DNA from: Bdellovibrionales bacterium
GTDB taxonomy: Bacteria > Bdellovibrionota > Bdellovibrionia > Bdellovibrionales > UBA1609
DNA: 32,645 bases
Direction: 5' to 3'
NCBI GenBank assembly: GCA_020435005.1
Contig: JAGRAE010000016.1
Span: forward strand, 1-32,645
Position 1 is the stretch's first letter; each line of letters starts with the position of its first letter. The notes beneath the pieces are model-generated. The model had not been told where the DNA came from. It searched no databases and was given only the letters and a program-made list of their open reading frames with translations. A program made the position numbers and the translations under genes. Positions 15,927-24,946 of this stretch are shown piece after piece.

Positions 15927-16436
15927 ATGAAAAAATCAGTATTAGTTTTAATATCAACATTTATAGTTATGGGATTTTCAGCAAGTAGCGCTAAAGCCAG
16001 TGATGGGGCTGGAGACTTTCTAAAATTAATCGGTGCAATAATAGATAGCTCTGACGACCATAGAGATCATGATCGGGATTACGATATGCGGCGAGGAGAT
16101 GGCCGGAGAGATCGTGGACGAGTTCAATGTGAAGCCTCAGATAACGGTTGGGAAGAACATTGGGGAGGGCATGGAAGCTGTCGGGAGTGCTTAAGAAAAC
16201 ATGGAGATTGTATAGAAACTTGCTATAGCACTTTTGTACAATGTAAGGCTGAAGGACGTAGTCGATATGGTTATAGAGATGAATTTAAGGCTGAAGGTCA
16301 AAGAAGATATTTAGTGGAAGACAGAGCCATTGAAAGATGCCGTCGTGCGGGCTATCAAGAATGTCGGTCAAAAGGTTGCACCACAGAAAAAGAAATAGAA
16401 TCTAGACGTAGTTGTGGCCGTCGAGGAAGAAGATAA
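15927..16436 (+). CDS. secreted Cys- and Arg-rich protein
   Basis: A 169-residue protein with a clear signal peptide (KKSVLVLISTFIVMGFSASSAKA). An Asp/Arg/His-rich stretch follows (DDHRDHDRDYDMRRGDGRRD), then a Cys-rich domain with CRECLRKHGDCIETCYSTFVQC and further Cys in ERCRRAGYQECRSKGC and a final RSC, eleven Cys in all counting the first at QCEAS. These probably form disulfides after export. The C-terminus is strongly basic (RRSCGRRGRR). A strong aagggggg site precedes the ATG. The sigma-54 type promoter upstream and terminator downstream make it a single-gene unit. The family is unknown to me; possible roles are envelope binding or an antimicrobial-like function, both speculative. Confidence 0.8.
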   Translation: MKKSVLVLISTFIVMGFSASSAKASDGAGDFLKLIGAIIDSSDDHRDHDRDYDMRRGDGRRDRGRVQCEASDNGWEEHWGGHGSCRECLRKHGDCIETCYSTFVQCKAEGRSRYGYRDEFKAEGQRRYLVEDRAIERCRRAGYQECRSKGCTTEKEIESRRSCGRRGRR

Positions 16437-16459
16437 TTAAACTATAATTTAAATATACA

Positions 16460-16492
16460 AAAAAAGTGGTGTTTTAATGCACCACTTTTTTT
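16460..16492 (+). terminator. intrinsic terminator after the Cys-rich gene
   Basis: The arms gtggtg (16466-16471) and caccac (16480-16485) are extended by flanking A and T tracts and end in a run of seven T on the plus strand. It lies 24 bases after the stop codon of the secreted protein gene. Confidence 0.85.
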
Positions 16493-16558
16493 AACCATTA
16501 CTCCTAAAAACACAGTCCTAACAAATGTGGACATTACGTCCGTCTACAGGAGGGGTAA

Positions 16559-16837
16559 ATGGGTTTATCCAAAGCTTTTTTTCTAAGTATTGTTTTAAGC
16601 AGTAATCTAGGAACTGCAGCGACACAGTCAGATAAAATAGAGGGCAAAATCAATGAAATTCTTTTTGATTATAAATCATCTAATTTTGATATTGACGAGG
16701 AAATATCCAAGCAAAATGCTCTGGCGGAAAACCGTTTGGATAGAGATTCGATAAAAAAAGAACTTGATGGCCTAGAGTCTGAAGAACATCAACGTGTTCA
16801 GGTTAAATTAATTAATAAAGAAACAATAAAACATTAA
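16559..16837 (+). CDS. small secreted charged protein
   Basis: A 92-residue protein with an N-terminal signal peptide (GLSKAFFLSIVLSSNLGTAA). The charged helical remainder (EEISKQNALAENRLDRDSIK) could form a short coiled coil. An excellent aggagggg ribosome site lies 5 bases before the ATG. Its stop codon touches the stop codon of the convergent exonuclease gene without a gap. No family was recognised and there are no Cys in the mature part. Confidence 0.7.
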   Translation: MGLSKAFFLSIVLSSNLGTAATQSDKIEGKINEILFDYKSSNFDIDEEISKQNALAENRLDRDSIKKELDGLESEEHQRVQVKLINKETIKH

Positions 16838-17446
16838 TTAAAACAAACCTAACTGCTTTGGTTGTGGTTCAATTTGTGGAAATCTTAGTTCAGGCTTTCC
16901 AGTCAAAGCTATAAGATTGTCTACAGAAGGAGGAAAACCTGAAGGAGAGATTTTCTCAACCATTTTTATAAATAATTGACCACAGTAAGATGCGTCTTCT
17001 TCAGCCCGGTGAAACTGTGTTGATGGAATATCTAAATGCTGGACTAAAGTACCTAGTTTATAATTTGGCAATCCTGGAAAAACCTTTTTTGCCATGGCAT
17101 ATGTATCAATTATCACACCTTTTGGTGCTGGGCTTTCAAATTTTTTAATATCAGCTGTTAGAAATTGAGCATCAAAGGCTGCGTTGTGGGCGACAACAAG
17201 GTGGTCTTTACAAAAATCAGCAAAAGATTCTAATAGTCGATCTATGGTGGGCTTGCCTTGAACCATATCATCTGAAATTCCATTAACTCTTGAGGCTCCC
17301 TCTGGAATAGGTATTTGTGGGTCCACCAATGTTGAGTACACGGCCTCGACTTGTCCATTAAAATAACGAACAGCCCCAATTTCAACAATTCTATCCACTC
17401 CGGGAAGAATTCCTGTTGTCTCTAAGTCAAATGCGATAAAATTCAT
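16838..17446 (-). CDS. DnaQ-like DEDDh 3'-5' exonuclease with clamp-binding tail
   Basis: A 202-residue exonuclease of the polymerase III epsilon type. The DEDDh residues are visible: FDLETTG (D7, E9), HNAAFDAQF and HRAEEDASYC. The last residues, PKQLGLF, match the QLxLF-type beta-clamp binding motif, so it probably works at the replication fork or in repair. Length and architecture fit a stand-alone epsilon-like subunit or an RNase T/ExoX-type nuclease; whether this is the main replicative proofreader cannot be told from the window. Confidence 0.9.
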   Translation of the reverse strand: MNFIAFDLETTGILPGVDRIVEIGAVRYFNGQVEAVYSTLVDPQIPIPEGASRVNGISDDMVQGKPTIDRLLESFADFCKDHLVVAHNAAFDAQFLTADIKKFESPAPKGVIIDTYAMAKKVFPGLPNYKLGTLVQHLDIPSTQFHRAEEDASYCGQLFIKMVEKISPSGFPPSVDNLIALTGKPELRFPQIEPQPKQLGLF

Positions 17447-17473
17447 AAGTTAAAACTTAAGAAACTTTAGCGG

Positions 17474-17779
17474 ATGTGGCAAGTAAACTCTATGGACAAC
17501 TTCAAAGTAAAGATAGTGCCAAGCAACATTTACTTAAAATTTTGTAAAGAGAGCTATCTATTAGATATTTTGCAAAATCATAAAATAGAAATCTCACACT
17601 CTTGTGGGGGCATGGGCACTTGTGGCACTTGTCGTGTAATTGTACAGAGTGAAGTTGAAAAGTTGCCACCAAGAAACGAAGTTGAACAAGAAATGGCTGT
17701 AGATAGAGGTTTTTCTGCCGAGGAAAGATTATCCTGTCAGCTTTATGTCAAAGAAGATCTCGAAATAAAAATCCCTTAA
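17474..17779 (+). CDS. 2Fe-2S ferredoxin
   Basis: A 101-residue ferredoxin of the plant/adrenodoxin-like fold. The cluster ligands are seen as SCGGMGTCGTCRV, with a further Cys in RLSCQLYV, giving the CxxxxxCxxC...C arrangement. It carries electrons in the cytoplasm; the partner is unknown. The ATG at 17492 (MDNFKVKIV) is an alternative start that matches family N-termini better, but neither start has a clear ribosome site. The gene stands alone on the plus strand, and a 35-bp repeat overlaps its stop codon. Confidence 0.9.
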   Translation: MWQVNSMDNFKVKIVPSNIYLKFCKESYLLDILQNHKIEISHSCGGMGTCGTCRVIVQSEVEKLPPRNEVEQEMAVDRGFSAEERLSCQLYVKEDLEIKIP

Positions 17780-17813
17780 AAAGGTACACGGTTCTTTTTT
17801 CAGTAAACAGCGC
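17779..17813 (+). repeat. 35-bp dispersed repeat, copy 1
   Basis: The sequence begins aaaaggtacacggttc, then has a run of T and ends cagtaaacagcgc. It is identical over all 35 bases to 31723-31757. In both places it starts within the stop codon of a plus-strand gene and lies before a convergent minus-strand gene. The aaaag/cttttt ends could form a weak hairpin with a T tract. Confidence 0.9.
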
Positions 17814-17835
17814 AGCACAAGAATGGGAAATTAAA

Positions 17836-19044
17836 TTATTTTATAAAAAAGGGATTGGTTATTATCCAAGGCACCCATTTTTTTCCATCGGGAATGGGAA
17901 AGGTTGGTATGATTCTAACAACGATTCGATAGACTCCGGGTTCTAAAATCTTATATGTAGTATTTATTGAATCTGAGGATAAGATTTTTTCCCCATCTTT
18001 AAAAATCATCACATCAATGGGATATAGAGGTTTTTGTTGAAAATTGATGTCGAGTTCTAAACTCTCTGTCCATGATATTTTTTCGCCCATTACATAGTTC
18101 TTTTTAGTTGGACCAGAAACAATGGCGTTAAAGCCTACCGGGTTCGCCATCTTATCAAGACTAAAATAAAAATGACCTTTAACCAGGGCTTGTTTGATTT
18201 TTTTTGAATCACGCCTGAAGTCACCAGTTAATTCTGAACTCAAAATAACATGTGTTCTAATGATATTAAATAGAGTCTCATAAGAAGGTATTTCCAAATT
18301 TTTGGGGAATTTTAACTTTGCTTCGGCGTCAGTACCAGCAAATCCCAAGGTTCGCTTCTTAGCGTTGAGTTGATCCCATAGTTTAAACTCACGCTTAGGA
18401 AAGGGAAACATTCTTAAAAGTGCTAGTTCAGGATTAAATGGATAGATAAACATAGACCAAAAAAAAGAAAGCTTATTGTTCTTCCAAACACTTTGCCAAA
18501 TTGATTTTAAATTTAATACTTCAATTCCATCAAAGCTGCTAGGTAGATCCCCTTGCCATTCATGCCCGCTCTTAAAAGGATGGGCCAAAACCAAAAGTCC
18601 ATCTTTATTTGTAGAACTATTATGATCACTCAATCTATCAGAGATTTTTGCCTGACTTTGGCCAATACTTGAAAAATCCTTATACTTTTCTTTGCCATAA
18701 AATAATACCCGTGAATCCAGATAACTAAACTCAGAGTCTATAAAAACTAAAAGGTGGTCATAATATTTTTCTGCAGTCTTATCTACGTCTATGTCATTAA
18801 GATCAGTAATAAATATAAAATCTAATCCAGTTTTTTGTGCAGCTAAAACTATATCTTTATAGTCACCTGACCCTGTACTTTTAAGAGAGTGAATATTTAA
18901 AACACCAGCATAATCGTAAAATCCTTCTGGGTGAACTCTTCCAATACTAGGCTTTATAATATTCAATTCAAATTGACTTAGAAATACCCCATATAATAGA
19001 TATAAAAGTATAAAACTAATAAATATTTTATAAATAATCTTCAA
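17836..19044 (-). CDS. membrane-anchored PHP-like protein with altered metal ligands
   Basis: A 402-residue protein with an N-terminal membrane segment (IFISFILLYLLYGVFL) and a PHP-superfamily-like periplasmic domain. The landmarks are GVLNIHSLKS (50-55), GLDFIFITDLND (73-84), LVLAHP and GFAGTDAE. The canonical LHxHS, ITDH and GSDAH ligands appear here as N50, L82 and Glu respectively, so several metal-binding His are replaced. The fold may be non-catalytic or use other metals. A beta-rich C-terminal part follows. The gene starts at TTG directly after the stop of the GT39 gene, so the two are coupled. A role in modifying or recognising a glycan made by that transferase is possible but unproven. 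Confidence 0.7.
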   Translation of the reverse strand: MKIIYKIFISFILLYLLYGVFLSQFELNIIKPSIGRVHPEGFYDYAGVLNIHSLKSTGSGDYKDIVLAAQKTGLDFIFITDLNDIDVDKTAEKYYDHLLVFIDSEFSYLDSRVLFYGKEKYKDFSSIGQSQAKISDRLSDHNSSTNKDGLLVLAHPFKSGHEWQGDLPSSFDGIEVLNLKSIWQSVWKNNKLSFFWSMFIYPFNPELALLRMFPFPKREFKLWDQLNAKKRTLGFAGTDAEAKLKFPKNLEIPSYETLFNIIRTHVILSSELTGDFRRDSKKIKQALVKGHFYFSLDKMANPVGFNAIVSGPTKKNYVMGEKISWTESLELDINFQQKPLYPIDVMIFKDGEKILSSDSINTTYKILEPGVYRIVVRIIPTFPIPDGKKWVPWIITNPFFIK

Positions 19045-20367
19045 CTATCTTGCTACCTTGAGTAAATTAAATTGTTCGTCGATCTTTATGCTTTCTTGTA
19101 TGCTATATCCTTTTTCTTGCCATATTTTAGGAAGCCTGTCTTCATCTATGCTAATTAAGTAGAACTGATCTGATTTGGGTTTTGAATCTTCTAAACTATC
19201 ATAAAAATCAAAACGATTCATTCCGTGAAGTTTATAAATTTGTTTTTTTGCTCTAAATGAAAGTTGTGACGACATTTGAAATGTACGCCCGTAAATAGGT
19301 TCATAATCATTGATAATTTTCTCTATATTTTTGTATCTATCAAATTCAGTTAACTTTTTTATTGGTAAATAGGATTTAAAAAAGTTCATATAAGCTACTA
19401 AAAATAGAATGGCCCAAATAACACACACCATTTTAAGCCATTGAATAGAAGCTCTTGTATATGTTAGGGCAAGTAATAAAACTGCCGAATGAGCCATAAT
19501 AGGCCAATTAGCTTCAACTCTACCTTTAAATGAGGTTAAGAAGAAAAATACTAAGGGTGTCCATGCCGCCCATTTTAAAATTTTATTCTTGGGGTCATTG
19601 CCATTGGCTTTTAAAGCATAAAACAAAATCAACGGAGTAATTAATAGAACTTGTGCAATCACATAGCTTAAAGTCCATTCTGCTTTCCAAGATTTTGCGC
19701 CTACTCCATGATTAATTTGAAAAAGAAAAGATATAAAATCATTAGTATAGTTCCACCAAAAAACAGGAAGCGAACCAATAATAAAGAAAAAGACAAGGCT
19801 CAATGGATTCTTGAAGTTCCCAAAAAATGACTTAGTTCCCACAGCAGTCCAAGCAACAAAAAACAAAGGAGCAGTTAAAGCCATATGGTACTTAGAGCTA
19901 AATCCCAAGCCAAGAAACAGCCCTAACAAAGAAAAGTTTATTAAAGAATTTTCTCCATCAACTATATTTATCAGAAATAAAAGACTGAGAGACCAAAAAA
20001 ACAATAAAGGAAGATCGGGAGTGGCTATGAGTGATGCTGGACCCACAAATGGCATAAATAGGGATAGGAAAAAAAATAATAGCAACTTTTCTTTAGATAA
20101 GTAAAACTTCCCAATAAGAATCCAAATCCACAAGGTCATATGGCCCATAATTATCGAAGGAAGACGAACTAAACCTAAAACATTTTCAAAAGGTTGGCCT
20201 AAAAAATTGAGCCAAGCAATAAATGGTGGGTGGTCAAAGTAGCTTAACTGAAGGTGATGAGACCAAACCCAATAATAAGCTTCATCATTAAAAAGAGGCA
20301 TAAAAGTGGCTAAAATTATTTTCACAAATAAGGTCAACCACCAAAATTGAATTAACTTTTTTTGCAT
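19045..20367 (-). CDS. GT39/ArnT-like membrane glycosyltransferase
   Basis: A 440-residue polytopic protein (about 10-12 membrane segments) of the PMT_2 family. The N-terminal loop has NDEAYYWVWSHHLQLSYFDHP, in which the acidic residues and the 'YFDHPP' stretch are family hallmarks. These enzymes use polyprenyl-phosphate sugars as donors and glycosylate lipid A or proteins on the periplasmic side; the acceptor is not evident here. The C-terminal third is soluble. It lies 14 bases after rodZ in the same operon. Confidence 0.88.
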   Translation of the reverse strand: MQKKLIQFWWLTLFVKIILATFMPLFNDEAYYWVWSHHLQLSYFDHPPFIAWLNFLGQPFENVLGLVRLPSIIMGHMTLWIWILIGKFYLSKEKLLLFFFLSLFMPFVGPASLIATPDLPLLFFWSLSLLFLINIVDGENSLINFSLLGLFLGLGFSSKYHMALTAPLFFVAWTAVGTKSFFGNFKNPLSLVFFFIIGSLPVFWWNYTNDFISFLFQINHGVGAKSWKAEWTLSYVIAQVLLITPLILFYALKANGNDPKNKILKWAAWTPLVFFFLTSFKGRVEANWPIMAHSAVLLLALTYTRASIQWLKMVCVIWAILFLVAYMNFFKSYLPIKKLTEFDRYKNIEKIINDYEPIYGRTFQMSSQLSFRAKKQIYKLHGMNRFDFYDSLEDSKPKSDQFYLISIDEDRLPKIWQEKGYSIQESIKIDEQFNLLKVAR

Positions 20368-20381
20368 GAGAAACCTACTTA

Positions 20382-21314
20382 TTAGGGAAACTTTAAACTA
20401 ATAGCCCGTCCCAAATCTCCGGGAACACCTTTTCTCTTGCCGTTGTGGATCAAGTTGACAGCACCACCATCTACAAGATTCAAATCTATTGAAAAATTAG
20501 CTTTGATAACGTGAATTTCAGTAGCTTTTAAACTAATACTTTTTTTATCTTTATCATCAATTTTAAATGTAAACTGTGTATTATCTAATGCTTCAATTAT
20601 AATTTCTTGTGGATCTTCTTTTTTTGGTTTCACTTTCTTTTCAACTTGTACAGGCTTTTCAGTTGAAACTTCTCTCTTGTTAGGCTCGATTTTTACTTCT
20701 TGTTTTACAATTTCTATCTTTTTATTGTCTTCTTTTATGGGTGTTGCATCTATAATGGTATCTTTTTTGGCGGCGCTAATTTCTTTTTTTTCTAAAACAA
20801 CTGTTTCTGTTTTTTCAGTTTTATGTTCTTCAACTTTAACTATTTCATTTTCTTTAACATCAGGTTGCTCCACGAGCTCTCTAATGTCTTCAGCAGTAGG
20901 TATTTCAGCTTCTTTTTCATATTTGTTAACCACTTGTCTAACAAATAAAATTAATAAAATTAAAACTACTATTCCTGTAACGGCTACATATTTAGAAGTT
21001 AGTGACTTAGAATGAATCAAGACATTTGGGTTTTCATCGTCTTGTGAATTTTCTGGCTTATTTAATTTTTGTGGAGTTTTTTCGCCGAATTCCTCATAAA
21101 AGGTGTTCATTATTGATTCTTCATCAAGCTTTAGAAATTTTGCATATGTACGGACAAAACCTCTTAAAAAGGTGAAAGCTGGCAAATTTTCTTTATTGCC
21201 TTCCTCAATGGCATTTAAAACTTTAACATTAATCTTAGTTGCTAATGACACCTCATCAATTGTGAGTTTTGCTTTTATTCTATTTTCTTTAAATATTTTT
21301 CCTGTTACTTCCAT
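20382..21314 (-). CDS. rodZ: RodZ-like cell-shape protein
   Basis: A 310-residue protein with a cytoplasmic HTH_25 domain (about 1-75, IFKENRIKAKLTIDEVS, FLRGFVRTYAKFL), a single membrane segment (about 108-128, VAVTGIVVLILLILFVRQVV), a long Lys/Glu/Val-rich periplasmic linker and a C-terminal DUF4115 domain (about 235-310). RodZ links MreB filaments to the elongation machinery. The linker is unusually charged and repetitive. The order TPR lipoprotein then rodZ matches the pilF-rodZ pairing of other proteobacteria. Confidence 0.88.
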   Translation of the reverse strand: MEVTGKIFKENRIKAKLTIDEVSLATKINVKVLNAIEEGNKENLPAFTFLRGFVRTYAKFLKLDEESIMNTFYEEFGEKTPQKLNKPENSQDDENPNVLIHSKSLTSKYVAVTGIVVLILLILFVRQVVNKYEKEAEIPTAEDIRELVEQPDVKENEIVKVEEHKTEKTETVVLEKKEISAAKKDTIIDATPIKEDNKKIEIVKQEVKIEPNKREVSTEKPVQVEKKVKPKKEDPQEIIIEALDNTQFTFKIDDKDKKSISLKATEIHVIKANFSIDLNLVDGGAVNLIHNGKRKGVPGDLGRAISLKFP

Positions 21315-21315
21315 A

Positions 21316-22065
21316 TCACTTTCTAATCATTTTTAACATTTTTGAGGCTTGTTCTGAGTACTTCCCATTAGGATAGTTTTGCACGACCTCTTCAAAACGT
21401 ATTTCGGACTCTTTTTGTTTTTTTAATTTGAAATAAGCAAGTCCACTATAATATACCGGTTCATCAAGTTCTTCATTTTTGCAATTGTTAATAGCTTGAT
21501 CAAATGCTACTGCAGCTTGTTCGTACATTTTTAATTCAAACAAGGATCTGGCAAAATAATTGGAAGTTAAGCAATGCTGTCCTCTTAACTTCAATGATTC
21601 ACCTAAGTAAACTTTAGCTTGTTCAAATTTACCTAATTTGAAGAAAGCTGCGCCAAGATTGGACTTCGTCTTTTCTGGGCTTTCATATTTTAAATCTTTA
21701 TCAGCAATTTTTAATTCACGAATTGCGGCATCTAAGAGATTCATTTCAATTAAAACACGTCCTAAATTATTTCTGGCCTCTGTATAATCTGGGTTTAAAT
21801 AAATTGCTTTTTTTAAATGAGTTTCAGCTTCACTAAACCTATTCCGAACAAAATAGGCTATTCCTAAATTGTTGTGTATTATTGGATTTTCATCATCAAA
21901 ATTCAGGGCTTTTGTGAGTTCATCGAGAGCTTGTGGATATAGTCCTTGGTTCAAATGTCCTGTTCCTATACTCAAATGAATACTAGCTAAACGGGGATCT
22001 CTTTTCTCTCTGGCCGCACATCCAAGAATTAGTAAAACAAAAAGCAAATAATAGGCTCTAAGCAT
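21316..22065 (-). CDS. TPR-repeat lipoprotein, PilF/PilW-like
   Basis: A 249-residue protein with a lipoprotein signal (LLFVLLILGC, C16) followed by about six TPR units (such as PQALDELTKALNFDDENP and AETHLKKAIYLNPDYTEARNNL). In proteobacteria a TPR lipoprotein before rodZ is usually PilF/PilW, which helps the type IV pilus secretin assemble in the outer membrane. This assignment rests on synteny and fold and is not a specific motif match. One base separates it from rodZ. Confidence 0.85.
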   Translation of the reverse strand: MLRAYYLLFVLLILGCAAREKRDPRLASIHLSIGTGHLNQGLYPQALDELTKALNFDDENPIIHNNLGIAYFVRNRFSEAETHLKKAIYLNPDYTEARNNLGRVLIEMNLLDAAIRELKIADKDLKYESPEKTKSNLGAAFFKLGKFEQAKVYLGESLKLRGQHCLTSNYFARSLFELKMYEQAAVAFDQAINNCKNEELDEPVYYSGLAYFKLKKQKESEIRFEEVVQNYPNGKYSEQASKMLKMIRK

Positions 22066-22100
22066 AGAGAAAAACTAACAAATATTTGTACAATTAGGAA

Positions 22101-22442
22101 TCAACTTCTTTTATCGCTGTGCGAAAATAGTTTTAATAATGTGCTAAATAGGGTTTCGAGCAATAGGCCTAAAGCAAAAACAACAACAAATCCTACAGAT
22201 ATCTGAGTGAATTGTTCATCATACTGAGAAAATAAAATATTATTATGATTAATAAATAGACTAGCGGTTTTAATTCCACTCCACAGCCATTCAATAAGCC
22301 AGATATAACATTTAAGCAGAAAATCAATAAAAGTATGAATATAGCTGTGCTTGTAGCTGGTGTTAAAGCCAAACATAAAAGACAAAATGGCCAAGATGAT
22401 AATGCCTAAACTTTGTGTCAAAAAACCAATAGATTTTTCCAT
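22101..22442 (-). CDS. small membrane protein, unknown
   Basis: A 113-residue protein with about three hydrophobic stretches (LGIIILAILSFMFGF, CYIWLIEWLWSGIKTASLF and VGFVVVFALGLLLETLF) and a charged C-terminus. It lies 86 bases after the rRNA methyltransferase gene and 35 bases before the TPR lipoprotein gene, in the same direction. No family was recognised. The ATG at 22442 has no strong ribosome site. Confidence 0.6.
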   Translation of the reverse strand: MEKSIGFLTQSLGIIILAILSFMFGFNTSYKHSYIHTFIDFLLKCYIWLIEWLWSGIKTASLFINHNNILFSQYDEQFTQISVGFVVVFALGLLLETLFSTLLKLFSHSDKRS

Positions 22443-22528
22443 TAATTATATTTTAATTTTTATTCCTCTCAAAATCTTCACACTTTTTTGCTTCTATTTC
22501 AAAGTCTGGGTTGAGCAGTTTAGTAAAG

Positions 22529-23641
22529 TCATTTTTTGCTGACTAAGGTCATGCTTTCAATGTGGTCTGTTTGGGGAAACATATCAAAGGCCTGGCTTTT
22601 TATAGGCTTATAGTTATGTTGGCTCAAAAGGTGAAGGTCTCTAGCAAGAGTTGAAGGATTGCAGCTAATATAAATAATATTATCGGGTTGAAGTTTGCAA
22701 ATGTCAGTTAATAAGTCTTTTGTGCAACCAACTCTTGGTGGATCAACCAGTACTAAATCAAAGTGTTCATGTGAGAAGTTTTTACTAACAAAATGACTGT
22801 TCAAATCTGCTTTTAGAAATTTTGATCTTTCATTGGAGTAGCTTTTAGCTTTATTAATTAAAAAGCTAGAGCCATCTACACCGACAAGTTGTCTGTGTGG
22901 TTGGGCTTTGAGCAGAGGAAAGCTAAAATTTCCAGCTCCACAAAATAACTCTAAAATTTTCTGAGACTTGATTTGAGAAGACCACGCAATTAGTTCATTA
23001 CATATTTTTTTATTTTGTCGTTCATTTACTTGAGAAAATGTTAAGGCTTCAGACTTATTTTTCTGCGAGCGATGTAAAATGTTATAATTCTCAGGGTCTC
23101 TATATATTTCATACCGACCACTTTTCATTGATTTTAGTCGATCAAGATGATTATTAATTTCATTTTCAGCAATTAAACACGTGTCCACTTCAATCATATC
23201 GTGTGATTTACGCTGATGAAACCCAACTTTTCCCTCTAAAACTTGAACTTGAATCCTGTTTCGATAATGATATTCAAAATCAGATCCCTGAATGTCCAGA
23301 ATTTTTACTTCAGGAAAGTCTTTTAAAAAATGAATATATAGTTGCTGTTTGTACTCTAACTGTTTCTCGTACTTAATATGTTGCCAAACACAACCCCCAC
23401 AAATTTCAAAATATTTACACGGGGGCTTTACTCTTTCTGAAGAGGCTTCGATGATTTTAATTAATTCGGCTTCGGCAAAAGTTTTTTTAATTTTTTGAAC
23501 TTTTACTTGGACAACTTCATCGGGAAGGACATAAGGAATAAAAATGACAAAACCTTGGTGGCGAGCGACTCCACGGCCACCACCAAAGCTAAGATTTTCT
23601 ACTTTTAAGGTCAGTAGTTGACCAACTGATAATGAAAGCAA
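22529..23641 (-). CDS. rlmD: RumA/TrmA-type RNA (uracil-5-)-methyltransferase
   Basis: A 370-residue SAM-dependent enzyme that methylates uracil C5 in RNA (23S rRNA U1939 for RlmD, tRNA U54 for TrmA). An N-terminal TRAM domain (about 1-65) is followed by a 4Fe-4S Cys cluster (C75, C81, C84, C155). The methyltransferase part has LELFCGAGNFSFPL, LVDPPRVGC and the catalytic region IYISCNPSTLARDL near residue 330. The iron-sulphur Cys favour RlmD/RlmC over TrmA, but the symbol is by similarity only. The start is TTG, one base after the ndk stop. Confidence 0.9.
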   Translation of the reverse strand: MLSLSVGQLLTLKVENLSFGGGRGVARHQGFVIFIPYVLPDEVVQVKVQKIKKTFAEAELIKIIEASSERVKPPCKYFEICGGCVWQHIKYEKQLEYKQQLYIHFLKDFPEVKILDIQGSDFEYHYRNRIQVQVLEGKVGFHQRKSHDMIEVDTCLIAENEINNHLDRLKSMKSGRYEIYRDPENYNILHRSQKNKSEALTFSQVNERQNKKICNELIAWSSQIKSQKILELFCGAGNFSFPLLKAQPHRQLVGVDGSSFLINKAKSYSNERSKFLKADLNSHFVSKNFSHEHFDLVLVDPPRVGCTKDLLTDICKLQPDNIIYISCNPSTLARDLHLLSQHNYKPIKSQAFDMFPQTDHIESMTLVSKK

Positions 23642-23642
23642 A

Positions 23643-24068
23643 TTAGTTGTTAACTAATTCAGACTTTTCAAAGAAAAGTGCAATTTCTCTTTCAGCACTT
23701 GCCGGGCTATCACTTCCATGAACTGCATTTTCACCGACATTATCACCAAACTCTTTGCGAATAGTGCCTTCTGCGGCCTCAGCAGGGTTAGTGGCTCCCA
23801 TTATTTCACGGTTTCTCAAGACAGCATTTTCACCACTTAATACCATGACCATTATTGGACCAGAAGTCATGAAATCGACAAGCTCACCAAAAAAAGGTCG
23901 TTCTTTGTGTTCAGCATAAAACTCTTCCGCTTTACTTCTTTCAAGCTGCATAAGTTTTGCTGCTGTAATTTTTAATCCTTGAGATTCAAATTTGTTAATG
24001 ATTGCTCCAATAACATTTTTTTTAACGGCATTAGGTTTAATAATACTAAATGTTTGTTCTATTGACAT
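23643..24068 (-). CDS. ndk: nucleoside diphosphate kinase
   Basis: A 141-residue enzyme that equilibrates nucleoside triphosphates through a phosphohistidine. The catalytic motif is NAVHGSDS with H117, and the N-terminal FSIIKPNAV is typical. The length fits the bacterial family. A gaggt ribosome site precedes the ATG. It lies 8 bases after sucD; pairing of Ndk with succinyl-CoA synthetase makes sense because both handle nucleotide phosphates. Confidence 0.97.
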   Translation of the reverse strand: MSIEQTFSIIKPNAVKKNVIGAIINKFESQGLKITAAKLMQLERSKAEEFYAEHKERPFFGELVDFMTSGPIMVMVLSGENAVLRNREIMGATNPAEAAEGTIRKEFGDNVGENAVHGSDSPASAEREIALFFEKSELVNN

Positions 24069-24076
24069 ATTGTACC

Positions 24077-24946
24077 TCAGTTTAAACTTTCTTTAAGTGT
24101 TTTACCAAGATCAGCGGGGCTTCTTGCGATATGGCAACCTGCACTTTGGAGAGCTTCAAACTTTGCTTCCGCAGTTCCTTTGCCACCACTAATAATTGCT
24201 CCAGCATGACCCATTCTTTTTCCTTTAGGGGCTGTAGCACCTGCAATGAAAGCTGTCACGGGTTTCTTGAATTCTCTTTTAATATATTCTGCCGCTTCTT
24301 CTTCAGCTGTGCCGCCAATTTCTCCAATCATAATAACTGCATCTGTATTGGGGTCAGCATTGTACAGTTCCAACATATCTATGAAATTTGTACCATTTAC
24401 TGGGTCTCCACCAATTCCAACACAAGTACTTTGGCCCAAGCCAATAGCTGTTAATTGTCCAACAGCTTCATATGTAAGCGTACCTGATCGAGAAAGAACT
24501 CCTATGCGACCAGGTTTGTGAATGTGTCCTGGCATAATGCCAATTTTGCACTCTCCCGGAGTAATGACTCCGGGGCAGTTGGGTCCTATTAGCCTGGTTT
24601 TCTTGCCGTTCATAAAACGTTTTACCTTAACCATATCTAAAACAGGTATGCCCTCAGTAATGCAAATGACTAAGTCGAGTTCGGCATCGACCGCCTCCAT
24701 AATTGCATCTGCAGCAAATGGTGGTGGAACATAAACAACAGAAGCATTTGCGCCAGTTTTTTCTACGGCCTCTTCTACAGTATCAAACACTGGTAAATTA
24801 AGATGAGTACTGCCACCTTTGCTTGGTGTCACTCCGCCGACCATTTTTGTGCCATAGGCGATAGCTTGTTCAGAGTGAAAAGTTCCATTTGCGCCAGTAA
24901 AACCTTGGCAAATAACTTTCGTATCTTTATTGATTAAAATAGACAT
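24077..24946 (-). CDS. sucD: succinyl-CoA synthetase alpha subunit
   Basis: A 289-residue subunit that binds CoA and carries the phosphohistidine in [14 protein letters not shown] (near residue 246). The Rossmann part opens with [18 protein letters not shown], and [10 protein letters not shown] is also typical. It works in the TCA cycle with SucC. The start overlaps the sucC stop by one base (TAATG). Confidence 0.97.
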   Translation of the reverse strand: MSILINKDTKVICQGFTGANGTFHSEQAIAYGTKMVGGVTPSKGGSTHLNLPVFDTVEEAVEKTGANASVVYVPPPFAADAIMEAVDAELDLVICITEGIPVLDMVKVKRFMNGKKTRLIGPNCPGVITPGECKIGIMPGHIHKPGRIGVLSRSGTLTYEAVGQLTAIGLGQSTCVGIGGDPVNGTNFIDMLELYNADPNTDAVIMIGEIGGTAEEEAAEYIKREFKKPVTAFIAGATAPKGKRMGHAGAIISGGKGTAEAKFEALQSAGCHIARSPADLGKTLKESLN

